Assembly (NCBI RefSeq): GCF_021389975.1
Contig: NZ_CP089981.1
Location: forward strand, 5,171,501 to 5,235,500
DNA from: Fulvivirga ulvae
GTDB lineage: Bacteria; Bacteroidota; Bacteroidia; Cytophagales; Cyclobacteriaceae
DNA: 64,000 nt
Direction: 5' to 3'
Position numbers and translations under genes: made by a program. The notes under the pieces are model-generated. The model was not told the origin of the DNA and made no database searches. It worked only from the letters and a program-made list of their open reading frames with translations. Of the stretch, positions 8,733 to 18,108 are shown one piece after another (the first letter of the stretch is position 1; each line of letters begins with the position of its first letter).

Positions 8733-9457
8733 GTTTTTTTCTTCAAAATACCCTTTAGGAATGACCTAAACTCTTTTCTTTCTGATTTAGTAGTTACTAT
8801 TCTTTTTACAAGGCGCAAATAGCCTGTCAATGTCAGCTTTTCCCGATATCCTGCCTGCTCAACTGGCTCAGGCTTTTTGATGTTTGTAGCAGGCTTTGGT
8901 TTAGGTGGGTCGTGTTTTTTTGCCTTTTCATGATCATAAGCAGGGTCGAGTCGGTCAGCGTTCTCAAAACTCTTCAGTGCTTTTTCTTTGTAGCCTAGTT
9001 TCTCCTCTACCAGTCCTTTGTTATTAAAGGCGATAGCATCTTCCGGGTCGAGGGCAATAGTCTTTTCGTAATCTTCTATTGCTCCCTTTAGGTCTCCGGC
9101 ACGTTCCCTGATAAAAGCCCGGCTGGAGTATCTGAAAGGTTTGTTTGGTTCCAGAATAACTGCCTGGTCAAGGTCTTCCAATGCCTTTTTATTATCTCCG
9201 GAAAGATGGTATGCAACAGCTCTTTCACTAAAATAAAATGCATTTTGCGGCTCCTGTTCTATAAGCTTACTGAAATCCCCCAAGGCCTCCTCGAATTTTC
9301 GAAGTTTAAACCTCGATTTTGCGCGATTATAAAGAGCTTCTGTATGTCCAGAGTCTATGGAGAGGGCCTGGCTGAAAAATGCTATCGCTTCGGAGTAGTT
9401 TTCACCTTGGCAGGAAGCCATACCTCTAATAAAGAAGTCCTGTGCTGTCTGGTTCAT
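8729..9457 (-). CDS. TPR-repeat protein
   Basis: At least five TPR units fill residues 1-160 (YSEAIAFFSQALSID, ALYNRAKSRFKL, FYFSERAVAYHLSGD, RAGDLKGAIEDYEKTIALDP, AIAFNNKGLVEEKLG). A proline/lysine-rich linker and a basic C-terminal helix (about 195-242) follow. No signal peptide is seen, so a cytoplasmic protein-protein scaffold is likely. It overlaps the downstream glycosyltransferase by 4 bp and the upstream small lipoprotein gene by 32 bp, so all three probably form one operon. Confidence 0.85.
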   Translation of the reverse strand: MNQTAQDFFIRGMASCQGENYSEAIAFFSQALSIDSGHTEALYNRAKSRFKLRKFEEALGDFSKLIEQEPQNAFYFSERAVAYHLSGDNKKALEDLDQAVILEPNKPFRYSSRAFIRERAGDLKGAIEDYEKTIALDPEDAIAFNNKGLVEEKLGYKEKALKSFENADRLDPAYDHEKAKKHDPPKPKPATNIKKPEPVEQAGYREKLTLTGYLRLVKRIVTTKSERKEFRSFLKGILKKKT

Positions 9458-9731
9458 TTTGTGTTTCGTCTGGGATACTTTCTTCAGTTTCCTTAACTTT
9501 TTTCTTTTTGGGAGTTTTTTCCCTTGGAGGTTTTACGGCTTTTGATTGCTTGAGTATTTTTACTTTAACATACTTAACCCGTTTTTTTCGTTTGTCCTTC
9601 TTCTTATTATAATAACGGTTGTGATTTACCGGTTTTACATGCTTTACAGTAATATAACTAGCTCTGTTGCAGCCAATTAGTATAGCAACGATCAAGAGTG
9701 ATATGGTAAGTATTTGTCTCAAGTAGCTCAA
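9426..9731 (-). CDS. Small lysine-rich lipoprotein
   Basis: 101 residues: a signal with a lipobox (VAILIGC, Cys21 as lipidation site), then a strongly basic region rich in K, R and Y (about residues 35-82) and an acidic tail. No family recognised. The start is TTG at 9731 or TTG at 9722; both leave the lipobox intact. It overlaps the TPR gene start by 32 bp. A basic surface lipoprotein could bind peptidoglycan, acidic polysaccharide or DNA; this is inference from charge alone. Confidence 0.6.
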   Translation of the reverse strand: MSYLRQILTISLLIVAILIGCNRASYITVKHVKPVNHNRYYNKKKDKRKKRVKYVKVKILKQSKAVKPPREKTPKKKKVKETEESIPDETQNEPDSTGLLY

Positions 9732-9834
9732 ATATCAAAACGTAAAGAAGGTCTATTTTATTGAGAAATGGAAGAGGTTTACCTTTGAATAAAGACTAAC
9801 TGACACTTTCCTCTTTATCAGGCCTGCTTAAACT

Positions 9835-11016
9835 TTAAGCCTGCGCTCTTTTTGCCTTATCCCAAACCGCAGATTGAGTTCCGTTCACATATCTCAGGAA
9901 ACCCCTGTAAACAGCATAGTTCATCATAGTGAAGTAATAAGGAATAAAGAACATTTTGAATTTCAGGTTATTATTTTGCAAAATCCATCCGATTGTTGAA
10001 AACAAGTAGAAGACTAACTGGAGGGCAAAGATTAACTGGTAAAGCTGACCTCCATAGCGCGCCAGGTAGAAATTAGTAATAAAGATGAGAGGTAATGCCA
10101 AAGGAGCAAGTGTCCACCTCAATACGCGGTGAGATATATATTGGAAGCTTAGCATGCCATACCTGAAAATATTAAGCAGTGGTGCCAGTTTGACTATTGC
10201 CTGTATGCCTCCGGCAGCAATCCGTATTTTTCTTTTTAGTTCCTCTTTTACAGAAGCAGAGCCTGATTCCATAGCATAAGCGTCCGGCTCATAAACCACT
10301 CTATGTCCATTCATTGCTATTTTAAGGGAGATATAAAAATCCTCAATAATAATATTTTCATCCACCGGGTCAAAAAGGTTGGTTCTTACCGCAAATAACT
10401 CACCTGCGGCCCCTACTACAGAGTGTAGTTCAGAATCCCATTGCTTAAGTTTTGACTCATACTTCCAGTAGAAGCCTTCCCCCGAAGCGGCCGCGCCATC
10501 TGCATCCTTAGAGAGTACCCTCTTTTCACCTGCTACCAAACCCACTTCGGAATCATTGAAATGACGGGCTATGTTCTTTATAGCGTCGTTATTGAGCGTA
10601 GTGTTGGCATCTGAAAAGACAATGACCGGTGACTTTATGAACCTGATAACACGATTGACAGCTGCAATCTTTCCATTTCTACTGTCTTCATGATAGTGCT
10701 GTACCTCCGGGTAACTTTTAATGATATTCATTGTTTCGTCTGTAGACCCGTCAGTTACAATTAGAACTTTGAGCTTGTCAGCAGGGTAATCAATGTTAAG
10801 TGAGTTTTCGATTTTTTGTCGAATACAATCTTCTTCATTATAGGCTGCAATGACATGGGTCACTTCAGGGTATTTTGAAATGTCAGGTATCGATCTTTGA
10901 GAGCCGAATGCTCTCTTAATTTTGACCAGAAGGAAAAGCAGAAACCCATAGCCAACGTAAGAATAAACAACAATGAATATGCATATCCAAAAACAAATTT
11001 CAATAAGTTCCTTCAT
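9835..11016 (-). CDS. Membrane glycosyltransferase family 2
   Basis: One N-terminal transmembrane helix, a GT-A domain (about residues 48-275) and a C-terminal group of three or four transmembrane segments. Catalytic motifs are visible: THVIAAYNEED, VTDGSTDET, VFSDANTTLN, IIEDFYISLKI, and RKIRIAAGG near the membrane. This is the layout of processive or membrane-bound GT2 enzymes that build surface polysaccharides. It starts with ATG. The 185-bp spacer to the divergent adhesin gene has a TATCTTTG box (minus strand, 11137-11144) that fits the Bacteroidota -7 element, without a convincing -33 element. Confidence 0.9.
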   Translation of the reverse strand: MKELIEICFWICIFIVVYSYVGYGFLLFLLVKIKRAFGSQRSIPDISKYPEVTHVIAAYNEEDCIRQKIENSLNIDYPADKLKVLIVTDGSTDETMNIIKSYPEVQHYHEDSRNGKIAAVNRVIRFIKSPVIVFSDANTTLNNDAIKNIARHFNDSEVGLVAGEKRVLSKDADGAAASGEGFYWKYESKLKQWDSELHSVVGAAGELFAVRTNLFDPVDENIIIEDFYISLKIAMNGHRVVYEPDAYAMESGSASVKEELKRKIRIAAGGIQAIVKLAPLLNIFRYGMLSFQYISHRVLRWTLAPLALPLIFITNFYLARYGGQLYQLIFALQLVFYLFSTIGWILQNNNLKFKMFFIPYYFTMMNYAVYRGFLRYVNGTQSAVWDKAKRAQA

Positions 11017-11164
11017 TAAGCGTGTTTTATGATCAGGTTTAGATGTAATATGAGCATTGGAAATATCGGCAAAAAAGGTTTATCATATCATGAAATCAAA
11101 AGAATTAACTTTCTTTTTGGATAAAATGTTATGTGTCAAAGATAAAATAGGTGTAATATTTATT

Positions 11165-11172
11165 TAAATTTG
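11165..11172 (+). promoter_or_regulatory. Possible -7 promoter element for the adhesin operon
   Basis: TAAATTTG matches the Bacteroidota -7 consensus TAnnTTTG about 30 bases before the adhesin start. No good -33 TTTG was found at the expected distance, so this is tentative. Confidence 0.25.
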
Positions 11173-11201
11173 TTATTGAAAAACAGTAATTTACAAAGAT
11201 T

Positions 11202-14200
11202 TTGAGCAGTTTAAATACAACCATACGAGTTTTGCTTATGACAGCAACATATTGTTGTGTGTCATTGTATGCATGGGCTCAATCTCCGGCTTTTACAAGT
11301 GTACCTGTAGAAACTGGCACTTTTGATGCACTCTATACCTATGATATTACTACAAGTGGCCAGGTAATTATTTCACGTGAGATATTACTTACCTCTGGTA
11401 CTTTTCCGGATGGCATTACCCTGACTGATAACGGTGATGGGACTGCGCTAATGGAAGGTACACCCACTGAAACGGGTAGTTTTCCCATCGAATTAACCGT
11501 GCGTGAGACCCTTTTTCCTATAAATAATGATGTTCAGGCTTTCACACTGACTATTGATAAAGCTGCCGCAACGGTTACCTTAGGCACGACCAGTGTAGTA
11601 TACAGCGGCTCCCCTCAATCAGCCACCGCAGCAACCACACCGCCCGGGCTGACAGTTGATTTCACCTATGACGAATCCAGCTCGCCGCCGACAGAGGTAG
11701 GGACCTATGTTTTGGAAGCCACTATCAATGATGAGAACTATGAAGGGTCAGCCAGTGGCACCTTTGAGATCACCAAAGCACCGGCAACGGTTACGTTGGG
11801 TACAACCAGCGTGATATACAACGGCTCCCCTCAATCAGCCACCGCAACAACTACACCACCCGGGTTGACAGTTGATTTCACCTATGACGGATCCAGCTCG
11901 CCGCCGACAGAGGTAGGGACCTATGTTTTGGAAGCCACAATCAATGATGAGAACTATGAAGGGTCAGCCAGTGGCACCTTTGAGATCACCAAAGCACCGG
12001 CAACGGTTACGTTGGGTACAACCAGCGTGGTATACAACGGTTCCCCTCAATCAGCCACCGCAGCAACCACACCGCCCGGGCTGACAGTTGATTTCACCTA
12101 TGACGGATCCAACTCGCCGCTGACAGAGGTAGGAAGCTATGCTTTGGAAGCCACAATCAATGATGAGAACTATGAAGGGTCAGCCAGTGGTACCTTTGAG
12201 ATCACCAAAGCACCGGCAACGGTTACGTTGGGTACAACCAGCGTGGTATACAACGGCTCCCCGCAGTCGGCCACCGCCACGACCACACCAACCGGGTTGG
12301 CTGTTGATTTCACCTATAACGGATCCAGCTCGCCGCCGACAGAGGTAGGAAGCTATGCTTTGGAAGCCACAATCATTGATGGGAATTATGAAGGATCGGC
12401 CAGCGGTACTTTTGAAATTACAAAGGCAAACGCTACCATAACTCTTGGTACGACCAGTGTGGTTTATAATGGTTCAGGACAGTCGGCAACAGCTACTACC
12501 AGTCCGGCGGATCTGGATTTGATCTTCACTTATGACGGTTCAACCAGCTTGCCGGTAAATGCGGGCACATATGCCCTTGAAGTAACTATAGATGATCCGG
12601 ATTATGAAGGGTCAGTCAGTGGCACCTTTGAGATTACCAAAGCGCCGGCAACTGTTACTTTGGGCACTACCAGCGTAGCATACAATGGTTCCCCTCAATC
12701 CGCAACAGCCACAACAAGTCCATCTGGTCTTACAGTTAACTTCACCTACGACGGATCGGCTTCACCACCTACCAGTGTTGGTACCTATGCATTATTGGCC
12801 ACTATTAATGATGCTAACTATGAAGGTTCGGCTTCTGGCACATTTGAAATTACCAAGGCTAATGCCGCTGTCTCATTTACTTCATTAAGCGCTGTGTTTG
12901 ACGGAACTCCTAAAATGGCAGCAGTTACGACAACCCCGTCAGGGCTCTCTGTTTCGTTTACCTACAATGGTTCGCCTACTCCACCTACGAATGCCGGTAG
13001 TTATAATGTAGTTGCTACAGTGGCTGATCCTAATTACACGGGGTCAGCAAGCGATGTGTTTGTGATTCAGAAGGGAACGGCCACCATTACTTTTGGTAGC
13101 CTGGCGTTTATATATGATGGTACAGCTAAAAGTGCAACTGCGACAACCAGTCCTTCAGGACTTGCGGTAAATTTCACCTATAACGGTTCTTTGACGGCTC
13201 CTGTTAATGCGGGAAGCTATGTAGTGCAGGCTACAGTGAACACACCAAATTATTCAGGGTTGGCAACCAATACACTTACTATCAGTAAGGCCGCTGCTTC
13301 TATAACTATTTCAAACCTTAATCAAAACTATGACGGGAGCCCTAAACCTGTAACGGTCACGACCGTACCTTCAGGGTTAACGACCATTGTTACCTATAAT
13401 GGTTCCACAGCGGTACCTTCGGCCTCGGGTTCTTATGCGGTACAGGTTACAATCAATGAAACAAATTACAGCGGGTCTGCTTCAAATACCTTGAAAATAA
13501 ATGCACCTCCAACTACGTCGGGCATTGCAGATGTGCCTGTAAATGAAGATGCTGCAAATTATTTTATTAATCTGCGAAATTCGTTTAATGATGCGGAAGA
13601 TGGAAGTTTGTTAACTTATTCCATTGTTGCTAATACTAACCCTTCTCTATTTGCTGATCTGTTTATAACCTCTTCAGGTGGGGTAAGGAGGCTTACTATC
13701 GATTTTGCTCCTGATAAATACGGAGATGCTGATATCACGATAAGAGCGACCGATAGTGGCGGGCTCTGGGTAGAGGATCAGTTTCATGTAAGCGTAGCCT
13801 CTGTGCAGGATATACCCAAAATAATTTCTGATCCTGTAAATGGTATTCTACAAGGGGAAAACTACTATTATGAAGTGATTGCTACTGATGCTGATGAAGC
13901 AGATGTCTTAACTTATACTAATGTATTTAAACCGGCATGGCTCACTTTTACTGATAATGGAGGTGGCATAGCGGAGCTGTCGGGCGTTGCCGCTGTTTCT
14001 GATATAGGTGATCATTTTGTTTCATTGGAGGTAAGTGACAATAATGGAAATAAACACACTCAGAACTTTACAATAAGTGTAGCAGCTTCTAATGAGCAAC
14101 CGGTCTTTACATCAACGCCGGTTACGTCCGTAGCAGAAGATGCACCATATACTTATAATATCACTACGACCGACCCCGACAATAACAACAGAACTATAAC

Positions 14201-16283
14201 TGCTCCAACATTGCCTTCATGGCTAACTTTTACCGATCACGGAAACGGAACAGCTACACTTCAAGGAACACCGAGTAATTCAAATGTAGGTAGCCATGCA
14301 GTATTGTTAAGAGTAACAGATATTTTCGGAATTTCCTCAGATCAATCATTCAGTATTGCCGTTTCCAACACTAATGATGCTCCTGAGTTTACCTCTTCGC
14401 CGGTGATATCCGCAAAGCAAAGTGTAACTTATACTTATAGCATCACTACCACTGATGTAGATGCAGGTGATAGCAGGTCTATTGTATCGACAACCACATT
14501 GCCTGCATGGCTTAGTCTTACTGATAATGGCAATGGATCTGCAACTTTGACGGGAGTCCATCCTGTAAGCGAGACTAACAATTTAACTTATCCCATTAAC
14601 CTGAAGGTACAGGATACAGGCGGTGCCAGTGATACACAGTCCTTTACGATTACAGTTCAGTATGAAAATAACCCGCCAACTTTAGACCCTATTGCAGATC
14701 TTAGCCCTGTGAATGAAGATGCCGGTGCTGTCACGGTTCCGCTGAGTGGTATAACTGCCGGTACGGGTGAGAGCCAACAGCTAACAGTATCTGCCGTTTC
14801 TGACAATACTGACCTTATTAATAATTTCACCATTAATTATACAAGCCCGGAGCCTGCCGGCTCTTTGGTTTTTCAGCCTGTAGCAGATGCTTATGGCAGT
14901 GCCACCGTTACGGTAACCGTTCAGGATGATGGTGCAGCAGTGAAAAACAGTATAGTGCGTACATTTTTAGTAACTGTGAACCCGATAAATGATAAGCCGG
15001 TGTTTACCAGTAGTGTCTCAGATATTCGGGTAATTGTAGGAGAAGAGTATGTCTATAACATCACCACCTATGATGCGGATGCTGGTGATGTGCTTGCCAT
15101 AACTGGTGACATTGCTGCTCCATGGCTATCCCTCTCTGATACCGGAGATGGTACCGCAGTGTTGTCCGGTACAGTGCCGTCTGATGCAACAGGCGATTTT
15201 CTGGTGACATTAACAGTGACCGATATGCTTGGAGAGTTTTCAACCCAGTCTTATACTATAGGTATTAACAGATTGCCGGTCGTCAGCGATGTTGGTATTA
15301 CGGTTAATGAGGATGAAGGCTATTCATTAGGAGTTAGTGATTTTAGCACTGGCTATCAGGATCCGGATGGTGACAATATTGATAGAATCAGGATTGAAAC
15401 TTTGCCCAGTCTGATGGGCAGTTTTGAATGGAAAGGGACGGCGCTGAAGCCAGGTGATGAGGTGCAGGTTGCGGGAGGCAATATTAGTGGCTTGATTTAT
15501 ACCGGGCCTAAAGATCAAAGTGGACAAACCACATTTAACTGGAGTGCTTACGACGGCTATAATTGGTCGCAACAATCTGCCAAAGCCACTATTAATATTG
15601 TTTCTGTAAATGACGTACCATTCCTTACCCATGCAGATGATACCCTTTACTATAGTCAGGGAGATGCGGCCCGATCGATAACTGAGACTTTAATTATAAA
15701 CGATGTTGACAATGCTGATATGGCGGGTGCCACCATTAAGATTGAAACAGGTTATGTCAACGGAGAAGATGTGCTGCTTTACGATAATACATTAAATGCC
15801 AATATCACTGGTAGTTTTGAAGCCTCACAGGGAGTATTGACTCTTAGCGGTGCGGATAAGAGGTCTGCGTATGAAGATGCCCTGGCGAACGTACAATATC
15901 GAAATACGGTGTTGGGTGTTACAGATGTTTTAAACAAAAGCGTTTCCGTAACGGTAAGTGATGGCATTGAGACAAGTAATAAAATAATCAGGCAAATTAA
16001 AATTGCCGAAGTACTACCTGAAGTGAAAATTTTTAGTGCTTTTACGCCCAATGAGGATGGTTCGAACGATACCTGGTATTTCGACAATCTGGGTTTTTAC
16101 TCGGTAATAAAGATATCGGTTTTTGACGAAAAAGGTATAAAGGTATTTAATTGTTCTACAAATGATTGTCAATGGGACGGTACGTATAATGGCAAACCAT
16201 TGGCGGCGGGTCCTTACTTTTATACTATAGATCTTAATAATGGCAAACGTAAGTATAAGGGTACAGTAACTATATTTAAATAG
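11202..16283 (+). CDS. Giant CHU_C-type surface adhesin with nine MBG repeats and cadherin-like domains
   Basis: 1693 residues. A signal peptide (ending YAWAQ) is followed by a He_PIG/CADG-like domain (about 28-118), nine MBG-type repeats of exactly 72 residues (121-768), a tandem-95/cadherin-like segment, four or more dystroglycan-type CADG repeats (about 865-1190 and 1265-1355; WLTFTDNG-TATLQGTP pattern), a final cadherin-like module and a CHU_C sorting domain (about 1610-1693; AFTPNEDGSNDTW, WDGTYNGKPLAAGPYFY). The C-terminal domain marks it as a type B substrate of the type IX secretion system, exported to the cell surface. The start is TTG at 11202. The next genes encode a smaller relative and a PorP/SprF protein. 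Likely role: adhesion or gliding; ligand unknown. Confidence 0.92.
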   Translation: MSSLNTTIRVLLMTATYCCVSLYAWAQSPAFTSVPVETGTFDALYTYDITTSGQVIISREILLTSGTFPDGITLTDNGDGTALMEGTPTETGSFPIELTVRETLFPINNDVQAFTLTIDKAAATVTLGTTSVVYSGSPQSATAATTPPGLTVDFTYDESSSPPTEVGTYVLEATINDENYEGSASGTFEITKAPATVTLGTTSVIYNGSPQSATATTTPPGLTVDFTYDGSSSPPTEVGTYVLEATINDENYEGSASGTFEITKAPATVTLGTTSVVYNGSPQSATAATTPPGLTVDFTYDGSNSPLTEVGSYALEATINDENYEGSASGTFEITKAPATVTLGTTSVVYNGSPQSATATTTPTGLAVDFTYNGSSSPPTEVGSYALEATIIDGNYEGSASGTFEITKANATITLGTTSVVYNGSGQSATATTSPADLDLIFTYDGSTSLPVNAGTYALEVTIDDPDYEGSVSGTFEITKAPATVTLGTTSVAYNGSPQSATATTSPSGLTVNFTYDGSASPPTSVGTYALLATINDANYEGSASGTFEITKANAAVSFTSLSAVFDGTPKMAAVTTTPSGLSVSFTYNGSPTPPTNAGSYNVVATVADPNYTGSASDVFVIQKGTATITFGSLAFIYDGTAKSATATTSPSGLAVNFTYNGSLTAPVNAGSYVVQATVNTPNYSGLATNTLTISKAAASITISNLNQNYDGSPKPVTVTTVPSGLTTIVTYNGSTAVPSASGSYAVQVTINETNYSGSASNTLKINAPPTTSGIADVPVNEDAANYFINLRNSFNDAEDGSLLTYSIVANTNPSLFADLFITSSGGVRRLTIDFAPDKYGDADITIRATDSGGLWVEDQFHVSVASVQDIPKIISDPVNGILQGENYYYEVIATDADEADVLTYTNVFKPAWLTFTDNGGGIAELSGVAAVSDIGDHFVSLEVSDNNGNKHTQNFTISVAASNEQPVFTSTPVTSVAEDAPYTYNITTTDPDNNNRTITAPTLPSWLTFTDHGNGTATLQGTPSNSNVGSHAVLLRVTDIFGISSDQSFSIAVSNTNDAPEFTSSPVISAKQSVTYTYSITTTDVDAGDSRSIVSTTTLPAWLSLTDNGNGSATLTGVHPVSETNNLTYPINLKVQDTGGASDTQSFTITVQYENNPPTLDPIADLSPVNEDAGAVTVPLSGITAGTGESQQLTVSAVSDNTDLINNFTINYTSPEPAGSLVFQPVADAYGSATVTVTVQDDGAAVKNSIVRTFLVTVNPINDKPVFTSSVSDIRVIVGEEYVYNITTYDADAGDVLAITGDIAAPWLSLSDTGDGTAVLSGTVPSDATGDFLVTLTVTDMLGEFSTQSYTIGINRLPVVSDVGITVNEDEGYSLGVSDFSTGYQDPDGDNIDRIRIETLPSLMGSFEWKGTALKPGDEVQVAGGNISGLIYTGPKDQSGQTTFNWSAYDGYNWSQQSAKATINIVSVNDVPFLTHADDTLYYSQGDAARSITETLIINDVDNADMAGATIKIETGYVNGEDVLLYDNTLNANITGSFEASQGVLTLSGADKRSAYEDALANVQYRNTVLGVTDVLNKSVSVTVSDGIETSNKIIRQIKIAEVLPEVKIFSAFTPNEDGSNDTWYFDNLGFYSVIKISVFDEKGIKVFNCSTNDCQWDGTYNGKPLAAGPYFYTIDLNNGKRKYKGTVTIFK
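11562..13505 (+). repeat. Nine tandem 216-bp MBG repeats, exact period
   Basis: Units begin at 11562, 11778, 11994, 12210, 12426, 12642, 12858, 13074 and 13290, always 216 bp apart with no insertion or deletion. The first four units are nearly identical at DNA level; units 7-9 have diverged widely. Each unit encodes a TYNGS...YEGSASGTFEITK-like MBG domain. Confidence 0.95.
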
Positions 16284-16407
16284 GCTGAAACACAATGGGT
16301 TTTCTTCTTTTGTGATCGTTAAAACTTTTGATTATTTCAGTTGTTTGTGAAGAGTAGTGATTGTGATTGACAACGCTGCATCTGAAATATTAAAGATAAC
16401 GTTCACA

Positions 16408-18108
16408 GTGAAGCCCAATATTTTATATAGATCTTTTTTGATTATCACCTTTACCAGTATTTATGCTTTATTGGCTGCGCAACCTGAATTTACCAGTACT
16501 CCGGTAGAGGAAGGAAAGCTGGATGAAAATTATGAATATAACATTACTACAAGTGACTGGTGGTTCTTTACGAGAGAGATAATACTATCAGGTGGTACTT
16601 TGCCTGGCGGAATAGAATTAAAGGATAATGGTGATGGTACAGCAGAGCTGGAGGGGAAACCAAATGAGGCAGGAACTTTTCCTATAGAGATAATGGTGAG
16701 AAGAGTTTACGATAATACCCAATATTCGGTGCAGTCCTTCACCCTGACTATTCATAAAAAAGAGGGAACGATAACCCTTCATGACCTCAACGTCACTTAT
16801 AACGGGGCGCCTTACATTCCGGGAGTAACAACTTCTCCTTCAGGGCTGGTTGTGGATCTTACCTATAATGGTTCAGCCACTACACCTGTAAATGCAGGTT
16901 CATATACAGTGGAAGCTACCATTAATGACCCCCAATATGAGGGTAATACCTCGGGAATACTCACTATTGCAAAGGCTCATGCCACTGTTCAGCTGGCTGA
17001 TATTTCACCTATTTATAATGGAAGTCCCAGACAGGCATCTGCGACGACCATACCAAACGGACTGGCAGTTGATTTTTTGTATGATGGCGAGCCCATAGCT
17101 CCCACCAACGCGGGTATTTATGAATTGATGGCTGTTATCAGTGATCTCAATTATACAGGCAGTGCTACCGGCACTTTTACTATTCAGAAAAAAGAAGCAG
17201 TGGTAACGCTGTCAAACTTGATTGCGGCCTACGATGGTTCCGCTAAACCAGTGACCGTAACCACCGATCCGGCGGGATTAAACGTAAGGGTGACTTATAA
17301 TGGTACAGTGTCTCCGCCAGTGGATAAAGGGACCTATGCAGTGGAAGCTGAGGTTCGTGAACAGAATTATTTTGGAGAAGTCAGAGCTACATTGGTAATC
17401 AATGATAATGGCGATGACGGAGGTGATGGCACAGGAGGACGACCAGTGATCAGTAATCTGGAGAGCGAGCCTATACTTTACCGTCAGGGCGACCCGGGAA
17501 TAGCAGTGAGTCAAACATTGATCATTAATGATTTTGATGATACAGAAATGGAAGGAGCAACTGTAATGATTGACGTTAACTATTTCCCTGATGAAGATAT
17601 GCTGCTGTATAATAATAAAGAAAATAAAAACATTACCGCTGACTTTGACCAAGAGCACGGCTTACTTACTTTAACGGGGACAGATACAAGGTCCAACTAT
17701 GAAATAGCGCTGTCAAAGGTACATTATAAGAACAGGATTTTAGGGGAAACAAATACTGTCAAAAAACGCGTTTCCATAACTGTAGATGACGGATCATACA
17801 AGAGTAGTCCGGTTTCAAGAGATATAAATATTTATGTACTCCCCGAACTTGACATAGTAAATGCTTTTACTCCAAATGGAGATAATGTAAATGATTATTG
17901 GAATTTTGTAAATTTGGAACTTTATTCGGTAATCTCAATTTCGATATTTGATTACAACGGGACAGAGGTTTTTAGGTGTCAGGGAGAAGATTGTGTATGG
18001 GATGGTAGGTATAATGGTAAACTACTTCCTGCCGGGGCCTATTTTTATACCATTGACCTGGATAACGGAAAGAGAAAATACCGTGGTACGGTGACATTAT
18101 TAAGATGA
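16408..18108 (+). CDS. CHU_C-type surface protein with three MBG repeats, paralogue of the upstream adhesin
   Basis: A shorter copy of the upstream adhesin: signal peptide, a CADG-like N-terminal domain (PEFTSTPVEEG), three MBG repeats of 72 residues (about 118-333), a glycine/aspartate-rich hinge (DDGGDGTGG), the cadherin-like module shared with the large paralogue (IINDFDDTEMEGA against IINDVDNADMAGA) and a CHU_C domain (AFTPNGDNVNDYW). The central CADG repeats of the large paralogue are missing. I prefer GTG at 16408 because it gives MKPNILYRSFL, a clean signal peptide; GTG at 16357 would add 17 residues. Its stop overlaps the start of the PorP/SprF gene (ATGA). Predicted type B T9SS cargo on the cell surface. 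Confidence 0.88.
   Translation: MKPNILYRSFLIITFTSIYALLAAQPEFTSTPVEEGKLDENYEYNITTSDWWFFTREIILSGGTLPGGIELKDNGDGTAELEGKPNEAGTFPIEIMVRRVYDNTQYSVQSFTLTIHKKEGTITLHDLNVTYNGAPYIPGVTTSPSGLVVDLTYNGSATTPVNAGSYTVEATINDPQYEGNTSGILTIAKAHATVQLADISPIYNGSPRQASATTIPNGLAVDFLYDGEPIAPTNAGIYELMAVISDLNYTGSATGTFTIQKKEAVVTLSNLIAAYDGSAKPVTVTTDPAGLNVRVTYNGTVSPPVDKGTYAVEAEVREQNYFGEVRATLVINDNGDDGGDGTGGRPVISNLESEPILYRQGDPGIAVSQTLIINDFDDTEMEGATVMIDVNYFPDEDMLLYNNKENKNITADFDQEHGLLTLTGTDTRSNYEIALSKVHYKNRILGETNTVKKRVSITVDDGSYKSSPVSRDINIYVLPELDIVNAFTPNGDNVNDYWNFVNLELYSVISISIFDYNGTEVFRCQGEDCVWDGRYNGKLLPAGAYFYTIDLDNGKRKYRGTVTLLR
16759..17406 (+). repeat. Three tandem 216-bp MBG repeats
   Basis: Units begin at 16759, 16975 and 17191, again exactly 216 bp apart. 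They are more diverged from each other than units 1-4 of the upstream gene. Confidence 0.9.

Noticed and set aside
9814..9840. GCTTAAA-C-TTTAAGC inverted repeat at the end of the glycosyltransferase gene
   Set aside because: It covers the stop codon, has a one-base loop and no T tract, so it does not qualify as a terminator.
11562..13505. MBG repeat array considered as a CRISPR or mobile repeat
   Set aside because: Units are 216 bp, in frame and protein-coding throughout with no spacers.
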